DNA from: an uncultured Pseudomonadales bacterium
Lineage (GTDB): Bacteria > Pseudomonadota > Gammaproteobacteria > Pseudomonadales > IMCC2047
Direction: 5' to 3'
NCBI GenBank assembly: GCA_947258415.1
Contig: CAMYIF010000004.1
Location: 1 to 34,252 of the forward strand
DNA length: 34,252 bases
Shown: positions 15,982 to 23,307 of the stretch, one piece after another
How positions within the stretch are numbered: position 1 is the first letter of the stretch
Layout of the letters: every line of letters starts with the position of its first letter
Translations under genes and position numbers: made by a program
Notes under the pieces: generated by a model
The model's input: the letters and a program-made list of their open reading frames with translations, nothing else
Told to the model about the DNA's origin: nothing
The model's database searches: none

Positions 15982-17475
15982 CTATTGCAACAGGTTGGCC
16001 TCTTCGCTGCACAATACGGCCCATATTGCCTCAAAGACATCCTCGTGCAGGCCCTGGTTGGCGACAACGCTGCGAACCTCTTCCTCACTGTATATTCCCG
16101 CTGCAAAGTTCATATGCAGGGTGGCACACAGGTGACCATAATATAATGCCCGGCCCAGTGGTTTCATGTCGTTAACCGGGATTTTTTTCTGGTAGTCTTC
16201 CAGAATGCCTACGAACCCGTCGGACATGCCCCACTCCCTGACAACGGCAGCCGTCACGCCATCGGCGTGCTGGCGGCGTAATACACATAAAACATCGACT
16301 TCCGGGTGCAGTCCCGAAAAATCCTTGTACACGTCCAGAAGCATTTTAAAAATGACGATATGGCCAATGCTGCCCAGCAAACCCAGTAAATGCGCGGTAA
16401 AGCTGTCGCAGCTTCTGGTTTTGCGTGCATAAGCCTGGGATGCGAGTGCGGCCTTGACCGCTTCCATCCAGATGTTTTTCGAGAATTCAGGGAAATAACT
16501 GATTTTCATCTGGATAATGGGCAGCATAGCCAGCGTTGAAGCCAGCGACTTCAATCCATCGATACCCAGAATAACAACGGCGCGTCCTATACTGTCAACC
16601 GGCTCTTCTGAAATCCTGAAGAACGGGCTGTTGGCAACCCTGAGTAATTCCCCTGTCAATATCGGATCCTGGCCGATAACTTCGACCAGGTCTTTTTTGG
16701 TACTTTCCTCGTTATTAACGGCGCGTAGCAACTTGGGAATAATCATCGGGCGTCGCGGAAAGTATTTTGCCTGGGTGTGCAAGGTAGAAATTAAATCATT
16801 CGCCCTGATATGGACGTCTTTATGTTCGCCGGAAATCATATCACCGGAATTGCGTTTGATTTCGAATATCAGCTGGTTAAATGTCTCTTCAACTTTATCT
16901 GTTTGTTCCGAATCGAAAGGAATTTCCCGGTCGAGGGCAACCAGTTCAGCGACAGCTTGAATTTCAGGCGCTCCGTTCGGTGCCTCTTGTTCATTGACAG
17001 GTAACCGGGTCGGCTGTGTTGTTACCGTTTTTTGCATTTTCTGTTTAGGCCAGGAAATGATGACCAGCAATGAAATTAGTGCGCCGACCGACAAAGCAAA
17101 AGACATGCCCCCTGCCTGGCCACCGGTGATATCCATAAAAAACCCGATGCCAACCGAGGTAATGACATGAGCCCACAATGTCGCTGCGATGATGATCAGC
17201 CCCATAATGGCTGCAAACATACGAGTCAATGGGAAAATCAGTAAAACAGCCACCATCAGTTCAAAATTCGCCATAAGATAATGCGCGTAACGCCGAAAAG
17301 TGGGTGCCCATTCTGAAAAGGAAGTAGCCGCCAGAGCATTGCTCAACGCACCGAAAAGTTCCTGCGTCGCCAGCGAAAACGAATATTTCGAAAATACAAA
17401 GTAGGTGAACACCACCACGCTGTAACACACCAGAAACGGGATAAAAAAATTTCTTCTTTCTTCAGCTTTTATCAT
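15982..17475 (-). CDS. membrane-anchored HDOD-domain signalling protein
   Basis: A 497-aa protein. Residues 1-145 form about four hydrophobic segments (FIPFLVCYSVVVFTYFVF; ELMVAVLLIFPLTRMFAAIM; MGLIIIAATLWAHVIT; FALSVGALISLLVII). The second and third resemble the DoxX-like pattern. After a polar linker an HDOD domain starts near residue 235 with FPRRPMIIPKLLRAVNN, GQDPILTGELLRVANSPFF and IGRAVVILGIDGLKSLASTLAM. It continues through the degenerate HD helices to about residue 430. HDOD domains lack HD catalytic residues and are linked to stress, c-di-GMP and cell-cycle regulation, usually in soluble proteins or fused to receiver, GGDEF or EAL modules. A multi-pass membrane sensor plus HDOD is less common. 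It is convergent with bioA. Confidence 0.85.
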   Translation of the reverse strand: MIKAEERRNFFIPFLVCYSVVVFTYFVFSKYSFSLATQELFGALSNALAATSFSEWAPTFRRYAHYLMANFELMVAVLLIFPLTRMFAAIMGLIIIAATLWAHVITSVGIGFFMDITGGQAGGMSFALSVGALISLLVIISWPKQKMQKTVTTQPTRLPVNEQEAPNGAPEIQAVAELVALDREIPFDSEQTDKVEETFNQLIFEIKRNSGDMISGEHKDVHIRANDLISTLHTQAKYFPRRPMIIPKLLRAVNNEESTKKDLVEVIGQDPILTGELLRVANSPFFRISEEPVDSIGRAVVILGIDGLKSLASTLAMLPIIQMKISYFPEFSKNIWMEAVKAALASQAYARKTRSCDSFTAHLLGLLGSIGHIVIFKMLLDVYKDFSGLHPEVDVLCVLRRQHADGVTAAVVREWGMSDGFVGILEDYQKKIPVNDMKPLGRALYYGHLCATLHMNFAAGIYSEEEVRSVVANQGLHEDVFEAIWAVLCSEEANLLQ

Positions 17476-17528
17476 ATGTCCAACACCACACGCGCTTCAG
17501 AGGCTTCTTATAGGGTTTTCAGTAACTA

Positions 17529-17543
17529 TTGCACCAGGTGCAA
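17529..17543. promoter_or_regulatory. palindrome upstream of the HDOD gene
   Basis: TTGCACC-A-GGTGCAA is a perfect 7-1-7 inverted repeat, 54 bases before the HDOD start. It could bind a dimeric regulator. The half-sites look like those of NtrC, but the spacer is 1 base rather than 5, so NtrC is unlikely. Confidence 0.35.
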
Positions 17544-17743
17544 GAGCTCATTCGATAGTACAAATATAGTCTATATATGCACAGTATCGACCAATGTTCG
17601 GACTGTTTGAGAATATTTTTTCCTAAAGGATTAATTTTTAAGACTTTTATGTATAAGAATGGCCAGCAAAACGTGATTTTTGGCAGGCTGCAACGAATAT
17701 CACACCGAGCTGTCAGGAACCTACGATTTATAATTCAGTTCCG

Positions 17744-18847
17744 TTACTTTTTTCCAGGCGATTTTACCCCTTCCACGGCTAGACTTTCCTTTGCCAATAG
17801 CGAGGATTTTCGCTCCAGCCCCCACCGGTAACCGCCCAGCGAACCATCGGCACGAATAACCCGGTGACAGGGAATCAGTACCGCCAGTTTGTTTGCAGCG
17901 CAGGCATTGGCGACGGCGCGGACCGCCAAGGGCTGACCAATTTTCGTGGCAATCTCGGTATAGGTCGCCGTATGGCCCGCAGGGATCTTCGCGAGTTGTT
18001 GCCAGATGCGTTGCTGGAATGCGGTACCCTGGATATCCATCGGGAAATCAATCGATTTTCCGGGTATCTCGATCTTCTCAACTACGGACTCTACAAGTTT
18101 TAAGAAATCACCATTACCTTCCCCGAGATTGGCATTACCAAAATGCGAGCGCAGTCGTTGCTGTAACTGTTCCCGGTTATCTGCCAGTTCTACCAGGCAG
18201 ACACCGCGATCGGAAGCTGCAACCAGCATCCAACCCATCGATGTCTCGACCATGGCATAGTCAATATTCATTTTTAGTGCACCTTTCCTGTATTCCGAGG
18301 GTTTCATGCCCAGGTGATCGTTGGCACATTGATGCGCCCTGCTGCCTGAACCGAAACCTGTTTCGTGGATAGCATCCGTTACCGTCCTGGAGTTTGCCAG
18401 CTGCTCCCGGAAACGCGATGCACGAAGCGCGTCGGCGTACTGCCTCGGTGTTACTCCAAGGGCTTCCTTGAACAACCGGTGAAAATATCTCGGGCTTAAT
18501 CCTGCCTGTGCAGCCAATTCGTCGAGTTTCGGTACCTTTTCGGACTGTTCGAGTCTCCTGCAGGCTGCTACCAGTAAAGGGTTTTTATTTTCCTTATTCT
18601 TCCCTGATTCGGGGTGACAACGCTTGCATGGCCGGAAACCTGCAAACATGGCAGAATCGATTGTATCGAAAAAAACCACGTTCTTGCGTTTCGGCAGGCG
18701 AGAAGCGCAGCCGGGTCGGCAAAACACGCCCGTGGTACGCACCCCGTAATAGAAATCATCGCAGGTCATACTTGTGCGTTGTTTGATTATTCGCCAGCGT
18801 TGGCCATTTAATTTTTCCAGGCTGTTGGCAAGCCGTTGGCTTATCAT
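17744..18847 (-). CDS. ada: Ada: methylphosphotriester- and O6-methylguanine-DNA methyltransferase / AraC-type activator
   Basis: It repairs alkylated DNA and, once methylated at its N-terminal Cys, activates its own regulon. Domains in order from the chosen start: an Ada zinc domain with YGVRTTGVFCRPGCASR (acceptor Cys about residue 43) and FRPCKRCHPE; an AraC-type double HTH with RYFHRLFKEALGVTPRQYADALR; and the MGMT domain with VLIPCHRVIRADGSLGGYRWGLERK, where the PCHR Cys accepts from O6-methylguanine. All acceptor and zinc cysteines are present. The track start at 18955 adds 36 residues absent from E. coli Ada; the ATG at 18847, after GAGGG, gives a normal 367 aa and is preferred. No alkA or alkB neighbour is seen. 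Confidence 0.95.
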   Translation of the reverse strand: MISQRLANSLEKLNGQRWRIIKQRTSMTCDDFYYGVRTTGVFCRPGCASRLPKRKNVVFFDTIDSAMFAGFRPCKRCHPESGKNKENKNPLLVAACRRLEQSEKVPKLDELAAQAGLSPRYFHRLFKEALGVTPRQYADALRASRFREQLANSRTVTDAIHETGFGSGSRAHQCANDHLGMKPSEYRKGALKMNIDYAMVETSMGWMLVAASDRGVCLVELADNREQLQQRLRSHFGNANLGEGNGDFLKLVESVVEKIEIPGKSIDFPMDIQGTAFQQRIWQQLAKIPAGHTATYTEIATKIGQPLAVRAVANACAANKLAVLIPCHRVIRADGSLGGYRWGLERKSSLLAKESLAVEGVKSPGKK

Positions 18848-19064
18848 TGAATAATCCCTCGTAAACCGCTGAAATTCCGGCATAACTAACCGGTGAAAAT
18901 TTAACAGGTCGATACCATCATATAAGTCTTTACTGAAGGAAACACTCCGTTTCATGCTTTGTAATTAAAAAATAATTTTTTCTTGTCGTCACGGCAATCG
19001 GGCGCCTGTTAACATACTTCGTGAGCAGCTTTGTTAGAGGAATATCGAGGTTTAAGGATAAAAA

Positions 19065-19352
19065 ATGGCCAGTGGCATGGATAAACCCGGCGTTGTCATT
19101 TATTACTGCACCAGGTGCCGCTGGTTGCCTCGTGCGACCTGGATTGCCCAGGAGCTGCTGACAACTTTCAGCGAAGAACTGCATGAAGTGTCTTTAAGAC
19201 CGGGTGACAAGGGGCAGTTCGATGTCATGCTAAATGACAGGCTGATCAGTTGCCGTAAAACCGATGGGGGATTCCCCGAATTAAAATTGCTCAAGCAACG
19301 TATCCGTGACCGGGTTAATCCAGGTTTGTCACTCGGACATTCGGATTCCTAG
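19065..19352 (+). CDS. SelT/SelW/SelH (Rdx) family thioredoxin-like protein
   Basis: A 95-aa protein with VVIYYCTRCRWLPRATWIAQELL, the Rdx-family N-terminal strand, CxxC (C15, C18) and helix. It is followed by ELHEVSLRPGDKGQFDVMLNDRLI, the family's second conserved block. In selenoprotein W relatives the second position may be selenocysteine; here both are plain Cys codons. A redox role is assumed for the family, but its bacterial function is unknown. AAGGA lies close upstream of the ATG. The HAD and lpxA-type genes follow on the same strand with gaps of about 60 bases. Confidence 0.88.
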   Translation: MASGMDKPGVVIYYCTRCRWLPRATWIAQELLTTFSEELHEVSLRPGDKGQFDVMLNDRLISCRKTDGGFPELKLLKQRIRDRVNPGLSLGHSDS

Positions 19353-19415
19353 CCCGGACCAGCATCTATAAAATATACCTGGTAGACATATCAAGACGTT
19401 ATCGTTAATTTCGCC

Positions 19416-20021
19416 ATGACTCGCAGCATAAACAACATTGTTTTTGATTTAGGCGCCGTGCTTTTGCATTGGCAACCCCGTGAAATAGCGCAGGCATTTA
19501 CGCCGGACCCCTTGTTACAGGACAGCCTGCTGGACAATATTTTTTATCACGATGAATGGCAGCGACTCGACGCGGGCGTGATAGACGAGCAACAGGCTAT
19601 CGAGCACTTCGCCCGGAACACGGGCCTGGACACGGGTGAAGTGGCGCGATTGATGTTACTCGTCAAGCAGTCGCTGATGCCAAAGCAGGATAGCGTCGAA
19701 TTGTTAACCATGCTCAAGGACCAACACCGCGTTTACTGCCTGTCCAATATCTGTAATGAGATTTTTGAATTTGTCAGCCAGCGCCACGATTTTTTTAACC
19801 TGTTCGAAGATACAGTTATCTCGGCGCAGGTGAAAATGATCAAACCGGACCCGGCTATTTTCAGGTATATGCTGGACCGCTTCAAGGCAGAACCTCGAAA
19901 CACGCTGTTTATTGACGATATGCCCGCCAATATTGCCGCCGCGCAAAGCCTGGGAATCCGGGGCATTCAATTTGAAAATGCCAGCCTGTGCAAGGCAGCA
20001 ATTAATAACATTATCAGGTAG
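19416..20021 (+). CDS. HAD-family hydrolase, subfamily IA (YihX-like)
   Basis: A 201-aa soluble phosphatase-like protein. Motif I is IVFDLGAVLLHW, with D11 as nucleophile. Glycine at the +2 position resembles the FDLGNV motif of YihX, an alpha-glucose-1-phosphatase. Motif II is YCLSNI, the motif III lysine is in VKMIKPDPAIFRYML, and motif IV is TLFIDDMPANI. An alpha-helical cap lies between motifs I and II. The substrate cannot be read from sequence; a small sugar phosphate or nucleotide is typical. It may be co-transcribed with the Rdx gene before it and the lpxA-type gene after it. Confidence 0.88.
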   Translation: MTRSINNIVFDLGAVLLHWQPREIAQAFTPDPLLQDSLLDNIFYHDEWQRLDAGVIDEQQAIEHFARNTGLDTGEVARLMLLVKQSLMPKQDSVELLTMLKDQHRVYCLSNICNEIFEFVSQRHDFFNLFEDTVISAQVKMIKPDPAIFRYMLDRFKAEPRNTLFIDDMPANIAAAQSLGIRGIQFENASLCKAAINNIIR

Positions 20022-20083
20022 ACTGACCCGAAAGTTACATGATTTCCAAGATCAATCCTAACCACTCGTATTGAAGATATTTT

Positions 20084-20878
20084 ATGTCATCAGCCAGCAT
20101 TCATCCCACTGCCATTATCGCCGAATCCGCCCATATTGGTGCAGGCGTAAAAGTCGGTCCCTACGCCATAATCGGTGAACAGGTTCACCTGGGTGATCAA
20201 ACCGTTATCGAGGCACATGCCGTTATTCACGCGTACGTAACCATGGGTAAACAAAACCATGTGCACCCGTTTGCAGCCATCGGTGGCCTGCCCCAGGACA
20301 TCAGTTTTGACCCGGATCTGGCCACCAGCACGCGAATAGGCGACGCTAATACCTTTCGTGAAGGGGTTACCATCAACCGTGCGAGTTTTGAGAACAAGGC
20401 CACGCAGATCGGCAATCACTGTTACTTCATGAACTGCGCCCACGTTGGGCACGATTGCGTTGTCGGGGATAACAATATATTTGCCAGCCAGGCCACGCTG
20501 GGCGGACACACTCATGTCGGCGACAGGATATTTTTTGGTGGCGGGGCCATGGTGCACCAGTTTTGTCGTGTTGGCTCGTACGCGATGATTGCCGGTATTG
20601 CACCGGTTACCCAGGATGTTATCCCGTTCACCCTGCTGGGCCGATCACCGGTACGACATTACCGCCTCAACAGCATTGGCCTGCGCCGTGCCGGTATTGT
20701 CGGGCCAAACTTCAAGGCCCTGTCGACCGCTTTCCGGTTATTGCGTGCCAAAAAACCGCTGGACGATCTGCCCGACACAACCGAAATTAAATACCTTAGA
20801 AACTGGCTGGCCGAAGAGTCCAAACGCGGCATTCACGGGTTTATTACCACCAAAGGCAAGGACACCGATTCGGATTAA
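20084..20878 (+). CDS. lpxA: acyl-ACP--UDP-N-acetylglucosamine O-acyltransferase (LpxA-type)
   Basis: LpxA performs the first step of lipid A synthesis. The 264-aa protein has the left-handed beta-helix hexapeptide repeats (for example IAESAHIGAGVKVGPYAIIG), the catalytic His in NCAHVGHDCVVGD (H123 here, H125 in E. coli), then GGHTHVGDRIFFGGGAMVHQFCRVG, and a helical C-terminal domain beginning near RLNSIGLRRAGI. Length and domain order are normal. It is not followed by lpxB or preceded by lpxD-fabZ, the usual context. Either this genome splits the operon or this is a second copy with other acyl or sugar specificity. The loop GLPQDISFDPDLATSTRIG differs from the E. coli sequence as I recall it. 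Confidence 0.9.
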   Translation: MSSASIHPTAIIAESAHIGAGVKVGPYAIIGEQVHLGDQTVIEAHAVIHAYVTMGKQNHVHPFAAIGGLPQDISFDPDLATSTRIGDANTFREGVTINRASFENKATQIGNHCYFMNCAHVGHDCVVGDNNIFASQATLGGHTHVGDRIFFGGGAMVHQFCRVGSYAMIAGIAPVTQDVIPFTLLGRSPVRHYRLNSIGLRRAGIVGPNFKALSTAFRLLRAKKPLDDLPDTTEIKYLRNWLAEESKRGIHGFITTKGKDTDSD

Positions 20879-20923
20879 ACGGTGCTTGCAGGCAAGTGCA
20901 GCAATTCAAATGGAAATCTTCGG

Positions 20924-21211
20924 TTAACGTCCCTGGCGCGATTCGGTAATATAAAAACGCGCCTTTTTCGCATTCTCATAACAACCATCGAAATTCTCGA
21001 CCGACTGTTTCGCCTTGGCCAGCGAGATAAGGCTTAAGGCCTTGGTGTAACTGACGGTTCCGGCGAAGCCTTCGGCCTTGGCCAAATCAAGTTCTGCCCA
21101 TGCCAGGTCAAGTTCGTCTGCGCATGAAATCCTGTAAGGTTTGGTAACCCCGGAACAACCCGCGAGTGTGAGAGTAGCGGCGACCAGCGTTAAGGCAATC
21201 AGGTTTCTCAT
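20924..21211 (-). CDS. small lipoprotein of unknown function
   Basis: A 95-aa protein with a clear lipoprotein signal, LTLVAATLTLAGC (Cys19). The mature part is short and helical (LDLAWAELDLAKAEGFAGTVSY, LISLAKAKQSVENFDGCYENAKKA), with two further Cys residues that could pair in the periplasm. The alternating small and charged residues look like a helical hairpin similar to one TPR-like unit. I do not recognise a named family. It follows acpH with a 14-base gap on the same strand and is probably in its operon. Confidence 0.75.
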   Translation of the reverse strand: MRNLIALTLVAATLTLAGCSGVTKPYRISCADELDLAWAELDLAKAEGFAGTVSYTKALSLISLAKAKQSVENFDGCYENAKKARFYITESRQGR

Positions 21212-21225
21212 CGTGATATTCTCAT

Positions 21226-21813
21226 TCAGCGTTCAATATGACTAATTTCTATATGTTCTTTTAACCTGGGAAAAAATTCAACAAAGCCATTTTCCAGTGA
21301 TTGGTAATTTTCAAGTAATTCTTCCCCGCTTCCCTTGAGTGAATTTTCGAACCGTATCCTGGCAGACATCCTGTCCAGCGCAAAACCGATACCTTCCATG
21401 GTTTCGTAGGTAGAAAACCAGTCATTTTTTACCATCAATCCGGTAACCCTGGCCATTTCCGCGGGCATCAGGTGACTGCTGTTTCGCAGGTGATTATATA
21501 CCGCAGCAATAAACTCATCGGGGTGCTGATGGCTGTAACGTCGCCAGTGCTTGATCAAAAAATAGTCGAAGGAAACGTCGATAATGATACCGGCAAAGCG
21601 TCTTCGTTTTTTGCTGAACAGACTTTTCAGGTCGATGATCCGTGGGTCCGTATCGGTAAACCGATCTACCTGCATATGGTTTTCGATGCCCTTGACTACG
21701 TCCCTGGGAAGATAGAGGTCCGGCTTGATGTGCTTCCTGAAATCTCCCATCAGGTTACCGACGACCGAATGCGCCGTTGGTTGGGAAAGAAACACATGTG
21801 CCAGGTAATTCAT
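21226..21813 (-). CDS. acpH: acyl-carrier-protein phosphodiesterase
   Basis: AcpH removes the 4'-phosphopantetheine arm from ACP, turning holo-ACP back into apo-ACP. The 195-aa protein starts MNYLAHVFLSQPTAHSVVGNLMGDF and contains GIENHMQVDRFTDTDP and IIIDVSFDYFLIKHW. These are the HD-like metal-binding segments of the family, and the length matches E. coli AcpH (193 aa). The ATG is the natural start. It lies 31 bases after the glycosyltransferase and 14 bases before the small lipoprotein gene, so the three may form one transcript. A link to the nearby lpxA-type gene through acyl-ACP is possible, but that gene is on the other strand. Confidence 0.92.
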   Translation of the reverse strand: MNYLAHVFLSQPTAHSVVGNLMGDFRKHIKPDLYLPRDVVKGIENHMQVDRFTDTDPRIIDLKSLFSKKRRRFAGIIIDVSFDYFLIKHWRRYSHQHPDEFIAAVYNHLRNSSHLMPAEMARVTGLMVKNDWFSTYETMEGIGFALDRMSARIRFENSLKGSGEELLENYQSLENGFVEFFPRLKEHIEISHIER

Positions 21814-21844
21814 TCGCTTTACATAATTGAATTAATATTTAATA

Positions 21845-23095
21845 TCACGCTGTATCTAACTGTTTTAGAGTGTTTTTAATCTCAATCCATTTTGCCATAT
21901 ACTTGGTACTTTTCATACCATGGTGCCTTAACATGGCGCCGGTAAAATTATTCAATCGATGTTCTTGCAACGCTTGCCTGAGTATTTCGAGTCGATTTGT
22001 CAGCCCCGGTTCGTGAATCCTTTTATCAAATCGTTGTAACAATACGCGCCATCCATTGTTTCGGCATTTCGTCCATGAATCCTCGTTTGTATAAAGGTTG
22101 ACCGCTTCCGAGGCAAAGCGTTCGGGGTCGTTTGCTATCACTGCACAACCCGAATGTTCACCGAACATCCCTTCCGCACCAATGCTGCTGGTCACGCCCG
22201 GCGTTCCACACTGCATGGCTTCAATCAGCTTTCCCTTTAAACCCGCGCCAAAGCGTAATGGTGCAAGGCATACCCTGTGTTGTTGCATAACAGCGGACGA
22301 GTCTTCAACCCGGCCAAGCACATTGAAACCTTCATTCGGCGCGTGTAATTGTGTTACTGCCGGGGTCGGGTATGCGCCGTAAACGTATAACTCTGCATCG
22401 GGCAACTGTTGTCGAATCAGCGGCCATATGCTGTCCTTGAGATACTGAATGGAATCCATGTTGGGCGCGTGCCGGAAATTACCAATTGTTATAAAGCCCT
22501 GTCGATCAGCGAAACCGGGGGCCGTCAGGTTGTCCGCGCATGAATCCGGGTTTAGCATAAAGGGCGTGTAATGCAGCAACGAATTGTTAACTTTGAACTT
22601 GTGCTGCAACAAATCCATTTCAAATTCGGAAATGATCAGGGTCAGGTCCGAACGCAGGATAGCGGCAATTTCACGTTTTGCCGTATCACTGAACAGGTCG
22701 GTATCCGAAAACGGACGGTTATTTTTGTGCGCCTGGAATCTCCCGTCTCGCAGGCAATGCAGGTCTTCGCTATCGATTACGCGCAAAGCGTCAGGGCAAA
22801 ACTGCTCGACACGCCAGCCGAATTGTTCCTCGGTCATAAATCGGTCGAACAGCACTATTTTGGGGGCCAGCTTGCTGATAAAGGCGTCGAAGCTGGCATC
22901 GTTCAATTTGATATCTGCGGTGTTTATACCGATGGCTTCTATATCGGCCATGTACTGGCTTCTGGCTGCTGCGCAGGCGAAGGTGATCTGCCAATCGGCA
23001 TCCAGGAAACAATTGATCAATTGCATCATTCGCGTGCCGGCGGCAGACGAATTCGGCTCGGGCCAGACGCTGCCAATAATAAGCATTTGCTTCAT
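21845..23095 (-). CDS. glycosyltransferase, GT4-like
   Basis: The track start at 23233 adds 46 residues with no family features. The ATG at 23095 starts MKQMLIIGSVWPEPNSSAAGTR, the usual beginning of a GT-B enzyme, with AGGA upstream, giving 416 aa. The second Rossmann half contains FITIGNFRHAPNMDSIQYL, LPDAELYVYGA, FNVLGRVEDSSAVMQQHRV and the donor-binding run APLRFGAGLKGKLIEAMQCG followed by GTPGVTSS. The family's E-x7-E region is only partly kept (KLIEAMQCG). It probably adds a sugar to a surface glycan or small acceptor, and donor and acceptor are unknown. No other polysaccharide genes are present, which is unusual for this class. It heads a possible operon with acpH. Confidence 0.82.
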   Translation of the reverse strand: MKQMLIIGSVWPEPNSSAAGTRMMQLINCFLDADWQITFACAAARSQYMADIEAIGINTADIKLNDASFDAFISKLAPKIVLFDRFMTEEQFGWRVEQFCPDALRVIDSEDLHCLRDGRFQAHKNNRPFSDTDLFSDTAKREIAAILRSDLTLIISEFEMDLLQHKFKVNNSLLHYTPFMLNPDSCADNLTAPGFADRQGFITIGNFRHAPNMDSIQYLKDSIWPLIRQQLPDAELYVYGAYPTPAVTQLHAPNEGFNVLGRVEDSSAVMQQHRVCLAPLRFGAGLKGKLIEAMQCGTPGVTSSIGAEGMFGEHSGCAVIANDPERFASEAVNLYTNEDSWTKCRNNGWRVLLQRFDKRIHEPGLTNRLEILRQALQEHRLNNFTGAMLRHHGMKSTKYMAKWIEIKNTLKQLDTA

Positions 23096-23307
23096 GGAAA
23101 ATTTTTCCTGGCAGAATTTTTGGAGAGGGAAGTATTTCCCCCGTTTTTTATCTAAAGACAGGCTGCGATAGTACGAGAAGTTCACCCGTTTTTCTAGCGT
23201 GCAGGATACGTTATTAAAATACTGCTGAACCATATCTACCGGCGGTATCTAAGTTATTAGTTTACAAAACGATCTGTATCTCACCAGAGGCGTTAAACGC
23301 ATTTTTC

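Noticed and set aside
17529-17543. NtrC binding site
   Set aside because: The half-sites TGCACC/GGTGCA match, but the spacer is 1 base instead of 5, and no sigma54 promoter (GG-N10-GC type) was seen nearby.
17577-17831. 84-aa plus-strand ORF between the HDOD gene and ada
   Set aside because: It overlaps the 3' end of ada, has no ribosome site and no recognisable motif.
18848-18955. 36-residue N-terminal extension of Ada in the ORF track
   Set aside because: E. coli Ada has no such extension, and an ATG with a GAGGG ribosome site at 18847 gives the normal length.
19107-19119. Second copy of the GCACCAGGTGC-like palindrome, inside the Rdx gene
   Set aside because: It falls on the codons for the conserved CTRC motif, so the match to the HDOD-upstream palindrome is best explained by coding constraint.
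22571-23171. 194- and 195-aa plus-strand ORFs within the glycosyltransferase locus
   Set aside because: Both overlap a well-supported minus-strand gene in other frames and have no recognisable features.
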